A stretch of 64,000 bases of DNA, from contig NZ_FLOC01000009.1 in assembly GCF_900089755.1 (NCBI RefSeq), forward strand, positions 86,415 through 150,414, given 5' to 3'. Of this stretch, positions 36,399 to 46,398 are shown piece after piece. Position 1 is the first letter of the stretch. Every line of letters starts with the position of its first letter. The notes below the pieces were generated by a model. That model worked only from the letters and a program-made list of their open reading frames with translations. It was not told where the DNA came from and made no database searches. This stretch comes from Marinomonas aquimarina (GTDB lineage Bacteria > Pseudomonadota > Gammaproteobacteria > Pseudomonadales > Marinomonadaceae). The position numbers were made by a program, and so were the translations under genes.

Positions 36399-37268
36399 AT
36401 GACAAAGGTTCTGATAGCAGGTTGTGGCGATTTAGGTCAGGGAGTGGCGCGCCATTTTATTGAGCAAGGGCATGAGGTCACCGGTATTCGCCGTTCTGGG
36501 AAAGTGTTTCCTGAAGGCGTGCAGGGCATCACCCATGATCTTGTCACATTGCCGACTCAGCAATGGCCGGATGCAGAGTTGGTGTATTTGATTATGACAC
36601 CCACGGGACGCAGTGCCGAAGCCTACCAAGCGGCGTATGTGGACACGGCCAGTGCCTTGGTAGCGGCTTACCAAGGACGGCCACAGCCAAACGTCATTTT
36701 TGTTTCCAGCACCAGCGTTTATGGGCAAAATCGTGGTGAGTGGATTGATGATCAAAGCCAAGCCGTGGCGGCATCTGAAACCGCAGAAAAACTGCTCGCC
36801 GCCGAGCAGGTGTTGCGTGACGGCCTATCGGGCACGGCGCTGCGCTGTTCCGGCATCTATGGCCCGAGTCGTTATCGTTTAATCGAGGGAGTACGCCGTG
36901 GCGATGTGTGGACGGTCAATCAGTGGACCAACCGCATTCATCGCGATGATGTGGTGTCGGCCTTGTGTCTATTGGGAGAGCAGACGCTGGCTGGAACCGC
37001 GCTGCCGTCGCATCTGATCGCTAGCGATGGTCAACCGACCTCCATGTGGGAAGTGAAACTATGGCTCGCAGCCCGTTTGCAAGTGCCGCCACCGCTACCG
37101 GATAGCATCAAGTTGACCGATTATCTGCCCGCTCGTGGTAAGCGTATCGTAACGACAGTGCTGCGCGAATTGGGGTGGACGCCGAAATACCCATCCTATG
37201 TGGCGGGGTATGAAAGCATGATGGCCGACTATCATGAGTGGTTAGCGCATAGGAATGCAGGCTTGTAA
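36399..37268 (+). CDS. NAD-dependent epimerase/dehydratase family protein (extended SDR, YeeZ-like)
   Basis: 289 residues. The Rossmann loop reads AGCGDLGQGVARHF; FVSSTSVYGQNRGEWIDD is the active-site Ser-Tyr region, and ALRCSGIYGPSRYRLI follows. The glycine pattern GxGxxGxG fits an atypical extended SDR like E. coli YeeZ. Substrate unknown. Single gene, divergent from oxyR, with a terminator at its end. Confidence 0.85.
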   Translation: MTKVLIAGCGDLGQGVARHFIEQGHEVTGIRRSGKVFPEGVQGITHDLVTLPTQQWPDAELVYLIMTPTGRSAEAYQAAYVDTASALVAAYQGRPQPNVIFVSSTSVYGQNRGEWIDDQSQAVAASETAEKLLAAEQVLRDGLSGTALRCSGIYGPSRYRLIEGVRRGDVWTVNQWTNRIHRDDVVSALCLLGEQTLAGTALPSHLIASDGQPTSMWEVKLWLAARLQVPPPLPDSIKLTDYLPARGKRIVTTVLRELGWTPKYPSYVAGYESMMADYHEWLAHRNAGL

Positions 37269-37284
37269 CCCCCTCCCAGACAAC

Positions 37285-37319
37285 AAAAAAGGCGCTTGGA
37301 TTGCTCCAAGCGCCTTTCT
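37285..37319. terminator. Bidirectional terminator between the epimerase gene and ridA
   Basis: AAAAAAGGCGCTTGGA-TTGC-TCCAAGCGCCTTTCTTTT, a 10-bp stem between convergent genes. Confidence 0.9.
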
Positions 37320-37340
37320 TTTCGGCTCGATAACAGAAGC

Positions 37341-37727
37341 TTAGTCTTCTAGTACCATCACGCCTTCGATTTCAACCGCAACGCCTTTTGGTAGCGCGCG
37401 AACGCCTAGTGCTGCACGAGCTGGGTATGGTTCAACGAAGAATTTTGTCATCACTTCGTTGACTAGAGCGAAGTTGCCTAGGTCAGTCATGTAGATGTTT
37501 AGCTTAACGATGTCTTTTAGAGAACCGCCAGCGGCTTCACATACTGCTTGTAGGTTTTGGAAAACTTGAGTCGTTTGCTCGGCAACGTCGTCGCTGATCA
37601 CTTCCATTGTTGCTGGAACCAGTGGGATTTGGCCAGATAGGTAAACCGTGTTACCCGCACGAACTGCTTGAGAGTATGGGCCGATCGCTGCCGGTGCGTT
37701 TTCAGAGAAGATCACTTGTTTTGCCAT
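37341..37727 (-). CDS. ridA: Reactive intermediate/imine deaminase RidA
   Basis: 128 residues with the RidA signatures [41 protein letters not shown] and the catalytic Arg in YPARAALGV. It hydrolyses 2-aminoacrylate and related imines, protecting PLP enzymes. Codon use is strongly biased (many Leu CTA), suggesting high expression. It follows spoT by 41 bp in the gmk-rpoZ-spoT-ridA order also found in Pseudomonas. Confidence 0.96.
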   Translation of the reverse strand: MAKQVIFSENAPAAIGPYSQAVRAGNTVYLSGQIPLVPATMEVISDDVAEQTTQVFQNLQAVCEAAGGSLKDIVKLNIYMTDLGNFALVNEVMTKFFVEPYPARAALGVRALPKGVAVEIEGVMVLED

Positions 37728-37768
37728 GATGTGGAATCCTTAAAGATTAATCAATTAGCACTGCTTGA

Positions 37769-39886
37769 TCAGCGACTCACGAGGGTTTCACGGGTCACTT
37801 TCTCAACACAGCGCACAGCTTTAATACGACGCATCACATCGGCCAAGCCAACACGGCTGGAAATGGCGATGTTGAGACGTAAACGGGAAATCTTACCGCG
37901 CTCAATGATATCCAAGTTCGACACTTGGAAGTCGGTATCCGTGATGGAGCTGGCGATTTTTGCCACCGCACCACGTTCGTTCATATAGCTGACGATGAGA
38001 CTAACATTCAGCTCTTCCTCGATTTCTTTACTCCAGGTCATACGGATGTAGCGCTCTGGGTTAGCGAGGTGGTCTTGAATGTTCGGACAGCTCTGATGAT
38101 GAATGATTACGCCTTTGTCCACTTGCACGTAGCCGACAATCGGGTCACCCGGGATCGGCGAACAACATTTGGCGTAGGAAATCAGCATGCCTTCGGAGCC
38201 GTTCACTTTCAACGACTTCGGTGTGATCAGTTCATCTTCATTAAAGTTCGGGAATAACTGACGCGCGACCACATAGCCCACATGACGACCTTTACCAATG
38301 GACTCCAGTAGGTCGTCCATGTTTTCAAGGTGGTGTGATGCCAGTACCACCTGAATTTGCTCGTCGGTCAGCTCTTCTACTGTGGTGCGGAACGCATTCA
38401 AGGAGCGCGTCAGCAGTCGGTAACCAAAGGAAATGGCGTTTTCACGCTGTTTCGATTTCAGGTAATGGCGGATGTTGGTGCGGGCTTTACCGGTGATGGC
38501 AAAACTCAACCAAGCGACGTTTGGCTGGGCGCTTTTCGCGGTGATGACTTCAACGGTTTGACCACTTTCCAACTGTGTACTCAGTGGCGCTAGACGACGG
38601 TTGATACGACAGGAAATACAGGTGTTACCGATTTCCGTGTGCACGCCGTAAGCAAAGTCCACGGGGGTCGCACCAGACGGTAGTTCGATGATTTCCCCTT
38701 TCGGTGTAAACACATACACTTCATCAGGGAAAAGGTCGCTTTTAACGTTGTCGATGAACTCCATCGGGTTGTGCGCTTTTTCTTGAATCTCAAGTAAGCT
38801 TTTCACCCACTTGGTGGCACGCTCGTGGTTGGTCGCTGTGGTAATGGCCTGACCTTGAGATTTGTAGGTCCAGTGCGCGGCGATACCATTGATCGCCACC
38901 ATATCCATCTCTTGAGTACGGATTTGTACTTCTAGTGGTAAACCGTTGTTGCCCACGACGGTGGTGTGCAACGACTGGTAACCGTTCGATTTGGGTACGG
39001 CAATGTAATCTTTGAAGCGGCCTTCGATCGGTTTAAACAGGGCATGAATCACCCCTAAGATGCGGTAACAGCTGTCTTGGCGATCGGTGACGATACGCAC
39101 ACCCATGACATCCATGATTTCTTCCAGAGAACGGCGTTTCTTGTGCATTTTCTGGTAGATGCTGTAGGTATGCTTCTCACGCACGCTGATGGTGGCATCG
39201 ATATAGTCTGCCGCCAATTCCGAGCGAATAAAGTCCTCAAGCTTTTGCATGGCCTTTTCACGCTGGCCGTAGCGCTTATTAATCGCGCGCTTGAGCATGC
39301 GCGCACGCATCGGGTAGTAGGCTTCGAAGGCCAAGGACTCTAGGTCCACTTTGACATCGTACATACCGAGGCGGTTGGCAATAGGCGCGTAAATATCGAG
39401 GGTTTCGCGGGCAATGCGGCGTTTCTTGTGGCCTGGCATGGCATCAAGGGTACGCATGTTATGCAGACGGTCGGCCAGTTTCACCATGATGACACGAATG
39501 TCATCGGCCATGGCCATGGCCATTTTTTGGAAGTTGTGGGCTTGTTTCTCTAGCTGGCTATTGAACTCAAGGTGAGTCAGCTTACTCACGCCATCTACCA
39601 GACCTGCCACACCCTCACCGAATTGTTCGGCCAAAGATTCGCGGGAAATCCCCGTATCTTCAATCACATCGTGCAGCAGGGCTGCGGTCAGACCTTCACA
39701 ATCCATGCGTAGGTCCGCCAAAATGAAAGCCACCGCAAGTGGGTGCGTCACATAGTGCTCGCCACTTTTACGTTTTTGGCCATCATGGGCTTGTTCGGCG
39801 TAATAATACGCGCGCTTAACCGTGGCAACCTGCTCATGGGGCAGGTATTGGCTAAGGGTTTGAGCTAAAACTTCAATAGTAGACAC
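37769..39886 (-). CDS. spoT: Bifunctional (p)ppGpp synthetase/hydrolase SpoT
   Basis: 705 residues. HD hydrolase domain (HYVTHPLAVAFILADL, LLHDVIEDTG), synthetase domain (GVRIVTDRQDSCYRILGVIH, YIAVPKSNGYQSLHTTVVG), TGS (VYVFTPKGEIIELPSGATPVDFAY) and C-terminal ACT. The intact HDxxED motif shows that the hydrolase is active, separating it from RelA. It sets the stringent-response alarmone level. It starts at GTG with a GAGGTGAG site. It lies 67 bp after rpoZ. Confidence 0.96.
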   Translation of the reverse strand: MSTIEVLAQTLSQYLPHEQVATVKRAYYYAEQAHDGQKRKSGEHYVTHPLAVAFILADLRMDCEGLTAALLHDVIEDTGISRESLAEQFGEGVAGLVDGVSKLTHLEFNSQLEKQAHNFQKMAMAMADDIRVIMVKLADRLHNMRTLDAMPGHKKRRIARETLDIYAPIANRLGMYDVKVDLESLAFEAYYPMRARMLKRAINKRYGQREKAMQKLEDFIRSELAADYIDATISVREKHTYSIYQKMHKKRRSLEEIMDVMGVRIVTDRQDSCYRILGVIHALFKPIEGRFKDYIAVPKSNGYQSLHTTVVGNNGLPLEVQIRTQEMDMVAINGIAAHWTYKSQGQAITTATNHERATKWVKSLLEIQEKAHNPMEFIDNVKSDLFPDEVYVFTPKGEIIELPSGATPVDFAYGVHTEIGNTCISCRINRRLAPLSTQLESGQTVEVITAKSAQPNVAWLSFAITGKARTNIRHYLKSKQRENAISFGYRLLTRSLNAFRTTVEELTDEQIQVVLASHHLENMDDLLESIGKGRHVGYVVARQLFPNFNEDELITPKSLKVNGSEGMLISYAKCCSPIPGDPIVGYVQVDKGVIIHHQSCPNIQDHLANPERYIRMTWSKEIEEELNVSLIVSYMNERGAVAKIASSITDTDFQVSNLDIIERGKISRLRLNIAISSRVGLADVMRRIKAVRCVEKVTRETLVSR

Positions 39887-39953
39887 CGCTCACCTCACAT
39901 CAGGAAAAGCTAAACCAGAAAATCGTGCGTTGAGCGATGCGAACCATCAATGC

Positions 39954-40178
39954 TTAGAACTCAGTCTTAGGCTTGTTTTGGAAGTCGACGTTTTTCGCGT
40001 TGATTAGATCTTCAGCGATTTCACGTAGTGCAACTACGGTCATTTTGTCTTCTTCTAGTGCAACTTTAGCGTCTGCACCACCAGTGGCTAGCTGGCGCGC
40101 GCGCTTTGCGGCTACCATTACCAACTCAAAACGGTTATCTACGTTTTCTAGACAATCTTCAACTGTAACTCGAGCCAT
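39954..40178 (-). CDS. rpoZ: RNA polymerase omega subunit
   Basis: 74 residues, starting [20 protein letters not shown] and containing [12 protein letters not shown], the conserved omega motifs. It stabilises the beta-prime subunit and is part of ppGpp site 1 in E. coli RNA polymerase. The gmk-rpoZ-spoT order is conserved in gammaproteobacteria. Confidence 0.97.
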   Translation of the reverse strand: MARVTVEDCLENVDNRFELVMVAAKRARQLATGGADAKVALEEDKMTVVALREIAEDLINAKNVDFQNKPKTEF

Positions 40179-40247
40179 GTTTGACCTCTATATAGGGTAA
40201 GAATTAATCACTAATTAGTGCCGTCAATTTTACTTAACGGGCGATCA

Positions 40248-40868
40248 CTATGACAAGAGATCATTGAGGAGATCTGAGTGAATCTCTTGGATTAATGGTG
40301 TTCTTGAACGATTTGCTACAAAAACGGCCTTTAATTGTTGCAACGCTTCCTCAAAATCATCGTTGATAATGACGTATTCGTACTCGTCATAGTGCGACAT
40401 TTCGTTGACTGCTTTCGACATGCGGCGCGCAATGACGTCCGCGGCATCGGTGCCACGGCCGGTTAGGCGCTCTTCTAGGGCACTTAGAGATGGCGGTAAA
40501 ATGAAAATACCAATCGCATCAGGGTACAGCTCGCGTACCTGGCGTGCACCCTGCCAATCGATTTCCAAAATCACATCCAAGCCTTGTTCAAGCATATCAA
40601 AAATAGCTTGTTTCGAAGTGCCGTAATAGTTATCAAACACTTGGGCATGCTCAAAAAAGGCGTCTTCGGCAATCATATCCAAGAAAGAATCCACATCCAC
40701 AAAGAAATATTCGCGACCGTGCTCTTCGCCGGTGCGTGGCGCACGGGTGGTATGAGAAACGGAAATGCGAACTTTAGGATCCGTTTGTAGCAGTGCTTTG
40801 TACAGGGACGATTTACCCGCGCCCGATGGCGCTGATAGGATGAAGAGATTGCCTTTTTGTTTTGTCAT
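40248..40868 (-). CDS. gmk: Guanylate kinase
   Basis: 206 residues. P-loop SAPSGAGKSSL, SHTTRAPRTGEEHGREYFFVD (GMP site) and VILEIDWQGARQVR are intact. It phosphorylates GMP to GDP. The Met at 40868 is chosen because AAGGTAGGG lies before it and it matches family N-termini; the frame is open 16 codons further upstream. Divergent from the c-di-GMP response regulator gene. Confidence 0.96.
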   Translation of the reverse strand: MTKQKGNLFILSAPSGAGKSSLYKALLQTDPKVRISVSHTTRAPRTGEEHGREYFFVDVDSFLDMIAEDAFFEHAQVFDNYYGTSKQAIFDMLEQGLDVILEIDWQGARQVRELYPDAIGIFILPPSLSALEERLTGRGTDAADVIARRMSKAVNEMSHYDEYEYVIINDDFEEALQQLKAVFVANRSRTPLIQEIHSDLLNDLLS

Positions 40869-41095
40869 AACCCTACCTTGCTGAGCAAGATTTGAATGGA
40901 ATAAAGAAACCGTCACTATAGCATATTTATACTGGGAAACAGCGGCCTCAGTGAGGGTTTAAGAAATTGCCTCTAGCGTAAAGTTGACGAATGTAAATGG
41001 TTACAATTTGCAACGTGTCCTAGACTTAGAATGCATCTATAACTTAATTAGGATTCGATTAAAGATAAGGCTCGATTAGAGCGGGATGGAACGAG

Positions 41096-43300
41096 ATGGA
41101 CGCTATCAGGAACATGGATTCGCGCCGAGTGCCCTTGCGGCGCTGTAAAATTCTCACGGTTGAAGATGACATCGCTTACCAACGCAGCCTGTTGCTATCG
41201 CTGAAAACGTTGAACTATGGCGGCCGAGAAGTGGAGTTTTTGGCGGCCAATAGTGCGCAACAAGCGGCAACAGTATTAGCGCAGCACCCAGATATCAGTC
41301 TTGTGCTGCTGGATGTGGTGATGGAACAGGATGACTCCGGTTTGAGACTGGTACGCAGTATTCGCAATAGCCTTGATAATCAGCTAGTGCGAATAGTGTT
41401 GTTGACGGGGCAGCCGGGCATGATGCCATTGGATGATTTGATGGCGCTTTACGATGTGGATGACTATTGGAATAAGAGTGATCTAAGTTTCGAACACTTG
41501 CAGACCATCGTGCTAGGAAACTTGCGGACATGGGAGCATATGCAAGCCATGCAGCAGGCTCGTCTGGGGCTGCAAATGCTGATCGAATCCAGTCAACGCC
41601 TCAGTAATAAACTCGACTTGAAAGGCTATACCCAAGCCATCCTTGAGGAGCTGTGCAAGATTTTCTCCGTCAATCAAGGCGGCATCGTGTGCATTATTCA
41701 TCAACAAGAAGAGTCCCCCGAAAAAGCCCTCGTATTCGCCGTTTCAGGGATCTATAAAGCGTGGGCCAATCAGTATTTGGGCAATGTCTCCAAAGATTCT
41801 GAGCTGTTTCGCGTGTTCTCGCAAAGTTTAAGCGCTCAGGGTCATGTCATTGATACCCCATTGTCGGCCTTATATTTCACCAGTGAAGAGGTCGATCAGC
41901 GCGATTATGTGGTGCTGATTAACTGCGACCGCCCGTTGACGGATTACGAAATCGATTTGCTGCAAATCTTTGGTGAAAACATCAATGCTGGTTTCAGCAA
42001 TGTCGCCTTACACAGCCGTTTGTCGGAATTAGCATACTTCGATTCGATCACCGGCTTACAAAATAAAAACTGGATGCTGCATCAGCTTGAGCGCTTAACC
42101 TTGGCCGAGCGCCAGCATGCCAAGTTGCTAATGTTGTTTGTCGAAGACTTGTCTTACAGTGAAGTGCTGCTGGGAGTGAAGTTTGGCCGTTCCTTGATGA
42201 AGCATTTGGCAAGCTATTTAAAAGCCAGCTTCGTCAAGGCCATCGATATCGTGATGTATGAGCGCGACACTTTACTGGTGTTGATTTATGACCAGCAAGA
42301 CTATGATCGCGAGACATTAGAGCATGTGTTGCACCCACAAATTGAGATGGACGGCGCTAAGCACCATATTGATCTCACCGGCGCCTTGGTCAAACTGTCC
42401 GATATGGAGTACCAAGAGCCGCAGCAAATCTTGGGGATCGCCAAATCTATCCTTGAGCAAACCAAACATCGCAACATGGAGTTTGGTCTCTTCGAAGCGT
42501 CGGAATTGGCCGAAATACAAGATCGTTATGAGTTGATGAAAAAGCTACGTGTTGCGCTTAATAACGAAGAAATCTTTATTCACCTGCAACCTAAAGTACG
42601 CCTGCAAGACCGCCAACTGGTGGGCTTTGAAGCGCTAGTACGTTGGCGGGATGCGAACGACAGAATGATCCCTCCCGATCATTTCGTGCCGTTAGCGGAA
42701 ACCTCAGGCTTGATTGATAAACTCGATGAGTATGTAGCGGTGCGTGCCTGTGAAGCCGTCAAGCACCTGCGTCAAGCTGGGATCGAAGTACCTATTTCCG
42801 TCAATATCGCCGGATCTGAGTTTTCCCGTGCCGACTTTGTTACACGCTTTTGTGAGTGTCTGCAGCAGCAACAAGTGGCCACACACAGCATTGAAATAGA
42901 GGTCACGGAAACGCAGTTGATTGAAGTGCTGCGCTCGGCGGCCGATTATTTAGACAAACTCAGTGCATTGGGAATTCGTGTCAGCATTGACGATTTTGGC
43001 GCGGGTTACTCATCCTTGTCCTATCTGTCGTTAATTAAGGCGGCAGAACTGAAAATCGATCGTCAGTTCATCATGCGCATGGAGCAGACTGATCAAGATA
43101 AGCAAATTGTACAGATGATTATTAACCTAGGCCATTTGCTCAACATGAGTGTCATTGCCGAAGGCATTGAAACCGAGTCACAGTATCAAATGCTGCTGCA
43201 AATGGGCTGTGATGCGGGGCAGGGCTATCATATTGCTAGGCCCATGCTACTTGAAGATGTGTTAACTTGGAGCGAATCCAATCAGGAAATCAACATTTAG
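41096..43300 (+). CDS. Response regulator with degenerate GGDEF and intact EAL domain (c-di-GMP phosphodiesterase)
   Basis: 734 residues. Receiver domain (about 15-145; VEDDIAYQR, acceptor Asp in LVLLDVVME), a DUF3369-like region (about 160-320), a GGDEF-like domain in which the signature reads YERDT and so cannot make c-di-GMP, and an EAL domain (about 490-730). The EAL residues look intact: GFEALVRW, SVNIAG, EVTET, IDDFGAGYSS, LKIDRQF and VIAEGIET. It should hydrolyse c-di-GMP under control of phosphorylation. The histidine kinase gene starts 4 bp after its end. Confidence 0.9.
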   Translation: MDAIRNMDSRRVPLRRCKILTVEDDIAYQRSLLLSLKTLNYGGREVEFLAANSAQQAATVLAQHPDISLVLLDVVMEQDDSGLRLVRSIRNSLDNQLVRIVLLTGQPGMMPLDDLMALYDVDDYWNKSDLSFEHLQTIVLGNLRTWEHMQAMQQARLGLQMLIESSQRLSNKLDLKGYTQAILEELCKIFSVNQGGIVCIIHQQEESPEKALVFAVSGIYKAWANQYLGNVSKDSELFRVFSQSLSAQGHVIDTPLSALYFTSEEVDQRDYVVLINCDRPLTDYEIDLLQIFGENINAGFSNVALHSRLSELAYFDSITGLQNKNWMLHQLERLTLAERQHAKLLMLFVEDLSYSEVLLGVKFGRSLMKHLASYLKASFVKAIDIVMYERDTLLVLIYDQQDYDRETLEHVLHPQIEMDGAKHHIDLTGALVKLSDMEYQEPQQILGIAKSILEQTKHRNMEFGLFEASELAEIQDRYELMKKLRVALNNEEIFIHLQPKVRLQDRQLVGFEALVRWRDANDRMIPPDHFVPLAETSGLIDKLDEYVAVRACEAVKHLRQAGIEVPISVNIAGSEFSRADFVTRFCECLQQQQVATHSIEIEVTETQLIEVLRSAADYLDKLSALGIRVSIDDFGAGYSSLSYLSLIKAAELKIDRQFIMRMEQTDQDKQIVQMIINLGHLLNMSVIAEGIETESQYQMLLQMGCDAGQGYHIARPMLLEDVLTWSESNQEINI

Positions 43301-43303
43301 AGC

Positions 43304-45121
43304 ATGAAGCGTCCTCTGATTATCATCTACCTTCTCCCGCTACTGCTGGTCGTGTTAGGCGCGGCGGTCGTATTTCAGCTATGGCAGGAGCAACTGCGTG
43401 AGCGTCTGCGGTTTGAGCAGGTGCAGCTCATCAACCGTGGCACAGCAGTGATGTCCCGTGAATTGGGCCACATTAAACAAGTGGTCGAATACATGGGGGG
43501 GGAGTTGCAAGAGCGGCTCACCCCGGACCGTTACCCCGACGAGGAGGCATGGCGTGTTGCCGTCGCGCAATATTTCTCGCGTGTCCAAGGTTTATCCGAT
43601 TACGTCTCGCAGATTCGTTGGTTGGCACCGAATGGCTTAGAGAAGGTGCGCATCAATGTGCGTGATCGTCAGGTTGAATGGGTGCCTTTGGCCGAGCTGC
43701 AGGATAAATCCAATCGCTACTACTTCACCGAAGGTATCGCAGCGGACGCCTCGACGGTACTCATGACGCCGATCGATCTCAATATTGAAAATGGCAATAT
43801 TGTGCGCCCCTATGAGGTGACCATCCGTGCCAGTCTCAAGGTACAAGATGCTTCGCAGCAAACGCTGGGCTTATTAGTTCTGAACTACAATCTTAACTAC
43901 CTCTTTACCCGCTTGCGCTCGATGCAAAGTGCTCATAACACCTTAGAAATGGTCAATACGAAAGGAGAGTGGTTATTGGCTGCTCGGCCAGAGTTGGAAT
44001 GGCTGCACTTATATGGCGATATCTTATCTTCGTTTGCCAACACCTATCCGGCAAGCTGGCAAGGCATCGATCAGAGCCAATCGCTGACGCCCATTCAATT
44101 GCCTGATGGGCGCCCTTTATCCTCATCCCCTGTGCATGTCGATGAGGGGACATCACAAGCCCCGTATTATTACTTCTTATCACAGGTTCGGGCTGACGTG
44201 TGGCGTCAGGAGCGCAGTTTTATTGCTTTGGCTGTGATAACAATGGCTGTGGTGGCGTATACCATCCTGACCTCGTTTGGCCTGTTGTGGTGGCGCAACA
44301 GTGAACAGCGCCGCAAGAATCTAGCACACATCACTGCGGAGAAAGCGGCTCTAGAAAGCACCCAGCAAAAACTCACAGAGGCCAATAAAACGCTGTTGTC
44401 GTTGCAAGATGAACTGGTTGAAAAGGGGCGCTTGTCGTCCCTCGGCTTGATGGTGGCTGGTGTGGGGCATGAACTGAATACGCCGCTAGGGGGCATACGT
44501 CTGAACTTATCCGCGCTACAACACCTAAAAACGCGTATTGAGCCCCATGTGGACGCAGAGGTACTAGAGCTCTACACCAGTTCCACCGAGTTGGCCATGC
44601 ACAACCTCAAGCATGCTATGAATGTGATTCAGCAGTTTAAGCGCATTACTCAGCAACAGGCGGACTCGGGCAATGAAGTCTTTAATGTGCAGCGCATGTT
44701 AGAGGATACCCTGTCGCCACTGAAATCGATGTTAAAGAAGCATGACAACATCCAAATAGCGCTGCATGTTGATCCTGACTTAACACTGGACAGTGCGCAG
44801 GATGTACTGTCTCAGGTGCTGCAGAATTTGATTCTAAATGCGTTAGAGCATGCCTTTATGGAGGGGCAGCCTGGTGCGATACACATCACGGCACAGCAGG
44901 AGGATGACTTCGTGTTGGAAGTTGCGGATGATGGTCAAGGCATTCCGGCGCAGTTGCTGAGTACCATCTGGGAGCCATTTGTGACCACGGGGCGCGGCAA
45001 ACAGCACTCTGGTCTTGGCTTGTATATGGTGCATCAATGGGTGACGCGTCTGTTGCATGGCAAGATTGAAGTGCGCAGCGATGAGCAGGGTACGCGCTTT
45101 ACCATCATCATTCCAAATTGA
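43304..45121 (+). CDS. Membrane sensor histidine kinase
   Basis: 605 residues. TM helix 5-24, a periplasmic Cache-like domain (about 30-300), TM helix 305-328, a coiled coil (335-375), DHp with VAGVGHELNTPLGGIRLNL, and an ATPase domain with NLILNALEHAF, ADDGQGIP and HSGLGLYMVHQW. No receiver domain is fused. It begins 4 bp after the EAL response regulator, which is its probable partner. Ligand unknown. Confidence 0.9.
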   Translation: MKRPLIIIYLLPLLLVVLGAAVVFQLWQEQLRERLRFEQVQLINRGTAVMSRELGHIKQVVEYMGGELQERLTPDRYPDEEAWRVAVAQYFSRVQGLSDYVSQIRWLAPNGLEKVRINVRDRQVEWVPLAELQDKSNRYYFTEGIAADASTVLMTPIDLNIENGNIVRPYEVTIRASLKVQDASQQTLGLLVLNYNLNYLFTRLRSMQSAHNTLEMVNTKGEWLLAARPELEWLHLYGDILSSFANTYPASWQGIDQSQSLTPIQLPDGRPLSSSPVHVDEGTSQAPYYYFLSQVRADVWRQERSFIALAVITMAVVAYTILTSFGLLWWRNSEQRRKNLAHITAEKAALESTQQKLTEANKTLLSLQDELVEKGRLSSLGLMVAGVGHELNTPLGGIRLNLSALQHLKTRIEPHVDAEVLELYTSSTELAMHNLKHAMNVIQQFKRITQQQADSGNEVFNVQRMLEDTLSPLKSMLKKHDNIQIALHVDPDLTLDSAQDVLSQVLQNLILNALEHAFMEGQPGAIHITAQQEDDFVLEVADDGQGIPAQLLSTIWEPFVTTGRGKQHSGLGLYMVHQWVTRLLHGKIEVRSDEQGTRFTIIIPN

Positions 45122-45128
45122 CCTTGGT

Positions 45129-46313
45129 TCAGTGCTCTGACTCCTGAGCACTGGCAAACCAACCGATCACGCCCCACAGCACCACGATAGCGATCAAGGC
45201 ATACAGCGGGTACTGCCAGTCTTGAGTCCAGTCATACAAGGCCCCGATGCTTACCGGTCCGGCAGCGGCCATTAAATAGCCCACCAACTGCGCCATGCCT
45301 GAGAGGGCGGCAGCATCACGTACCGAGCCGGTACGCAAACTGATCAACGACAGTCCCATCACAAAGCCAAGGGTGCAGCCAAAGCCGAACAGAAACGACC
45401 AAACAGCCGCCAGTGCTGGGGCAAAGGCATAGCCTAATAAACTGACTAAGGTAGCACACACGGCAATACCTGCCAGCTGTCTTGGGTGGCCGACATAGCG
45501 TTTCAAAATCGGCAGTGCAAAGGCCGGAATCATACCGGCGGCTTGCAGATAACTGTGATACAGACCCGCAGTGGTAGCGTCGTAGCCTTTCGCGGCCAAA
45601 ATAGTGGGAATCCAAGCATTTACAATGTAATTCAACACCGAGTCGAGGGCTAAAAATAAGGTAATCGTCCAGGCCAGTGGTGAACGCCACATGGGTTTGG
45701 GCCTGTCCGTCGTTGTTGCGCTGGCAAGCGGCTGTTTCGGGATGCAGCACCACAACAAGAGCGCCGGCAAAATAAACAGAAGGTGACTCAGTAGCGCTGC
45801 TGACCAGCCCGCCAGTTGAGGAAGCCAAGTGGGTGCCCATTGCGCAATGGGCACAGCAAAGCCAGTCATAAAGGCCCCACCGAGGTTCATCATCAGCACG
45901 TAGACAGCGGTGAGTTGCAGAATATGCTGGGGAAAGTCGCGTTTTAATAAGATCGGCAGTAATACATTACCAATGGCGATGCCGACGCCGATACAGGTAA
46001 CGCCAAGGTACAGACTTGGTAAGGCATTCAGGCTCCGCATGACAATGCCCACCGCGATGGCGATAGAGCCAACGAAGAGGGCCAATTCCAATCCCCAACG
46101 GCGTCCGAGCCAAGTTGCGAGTGGTGCACACAAGGCAAACGCAAGAATGGGGAGCGTGGTTAATAATCCGGATGCAGAGCTGGATAAATGCAGTGACGAT
46201 TCCACCACATCGATCAATGGCGCAATGCCGACCACAGGTCCACGAAGACTCAGTGCCATGACAAAGATAAAGCTGAGCAGTAGCCAATCGCGGCGGGTCA
46301 GAGTGGCAAACAT
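45129..46313 (-). CDS. nimT: MFS transporter, CynX/NimT family
   Basis: 394 residues with 12 hydrophobic segments. The family N-terminus is ALSLRGPVVGIAPLID, and LGRRWGLELALFVG marks the MFS loop between helices 2 and 3. It resembles E. coli YeaN (NimT), a 2-nitroimidazole exporter, and CynX. The AraC gene is divergent at 85 bp, the same arrangement as E. coli nimR-nimT. The substrate here is inferred only from that arrangement. Confidence 0.8.
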   Translation of the reverse strand: MFATLTRRDWLLLSFIFVMALSLRGPVVGIAPLIDVVESSLHLSSSASGLLTTLPILAFALCAPLATWLGRRWGLELALFVGSIAIAVGIVMRSLNALPSLYLGVTCIGVGIAIGNVLLPILLKRDFPQHILQLTAVYVLMMNLGGAFMTGFAVPIAQWAPTWLPQLAGWSAALLSHLLFILPALLLWCCIPKQPLASATTTDRPKPMWRSPLAWTITLFLALDSVLNYIVNAWIPTILAAKGYDATTAGLYHSYLQAAGMIPAFALPILKRYVGHPRQLAGIAVCATLVSLLGYAFAPALAAVWSFLFGFGCTLGFVMGLSLISLRTGSVRDAAALSGMAQLVGYLMAAAGPVSIGALYDWTQDWQYPLYALIAIVVLWGVIGWFASAQESEH

Positions 46314-46398
46314 AAAGGCCTTCAGGGTCAGTTTAGGGTTGGAGTCCGATCAGTATATGACGTAGTCTCTATGTAGTATTTCGAGATAATGACAATAA

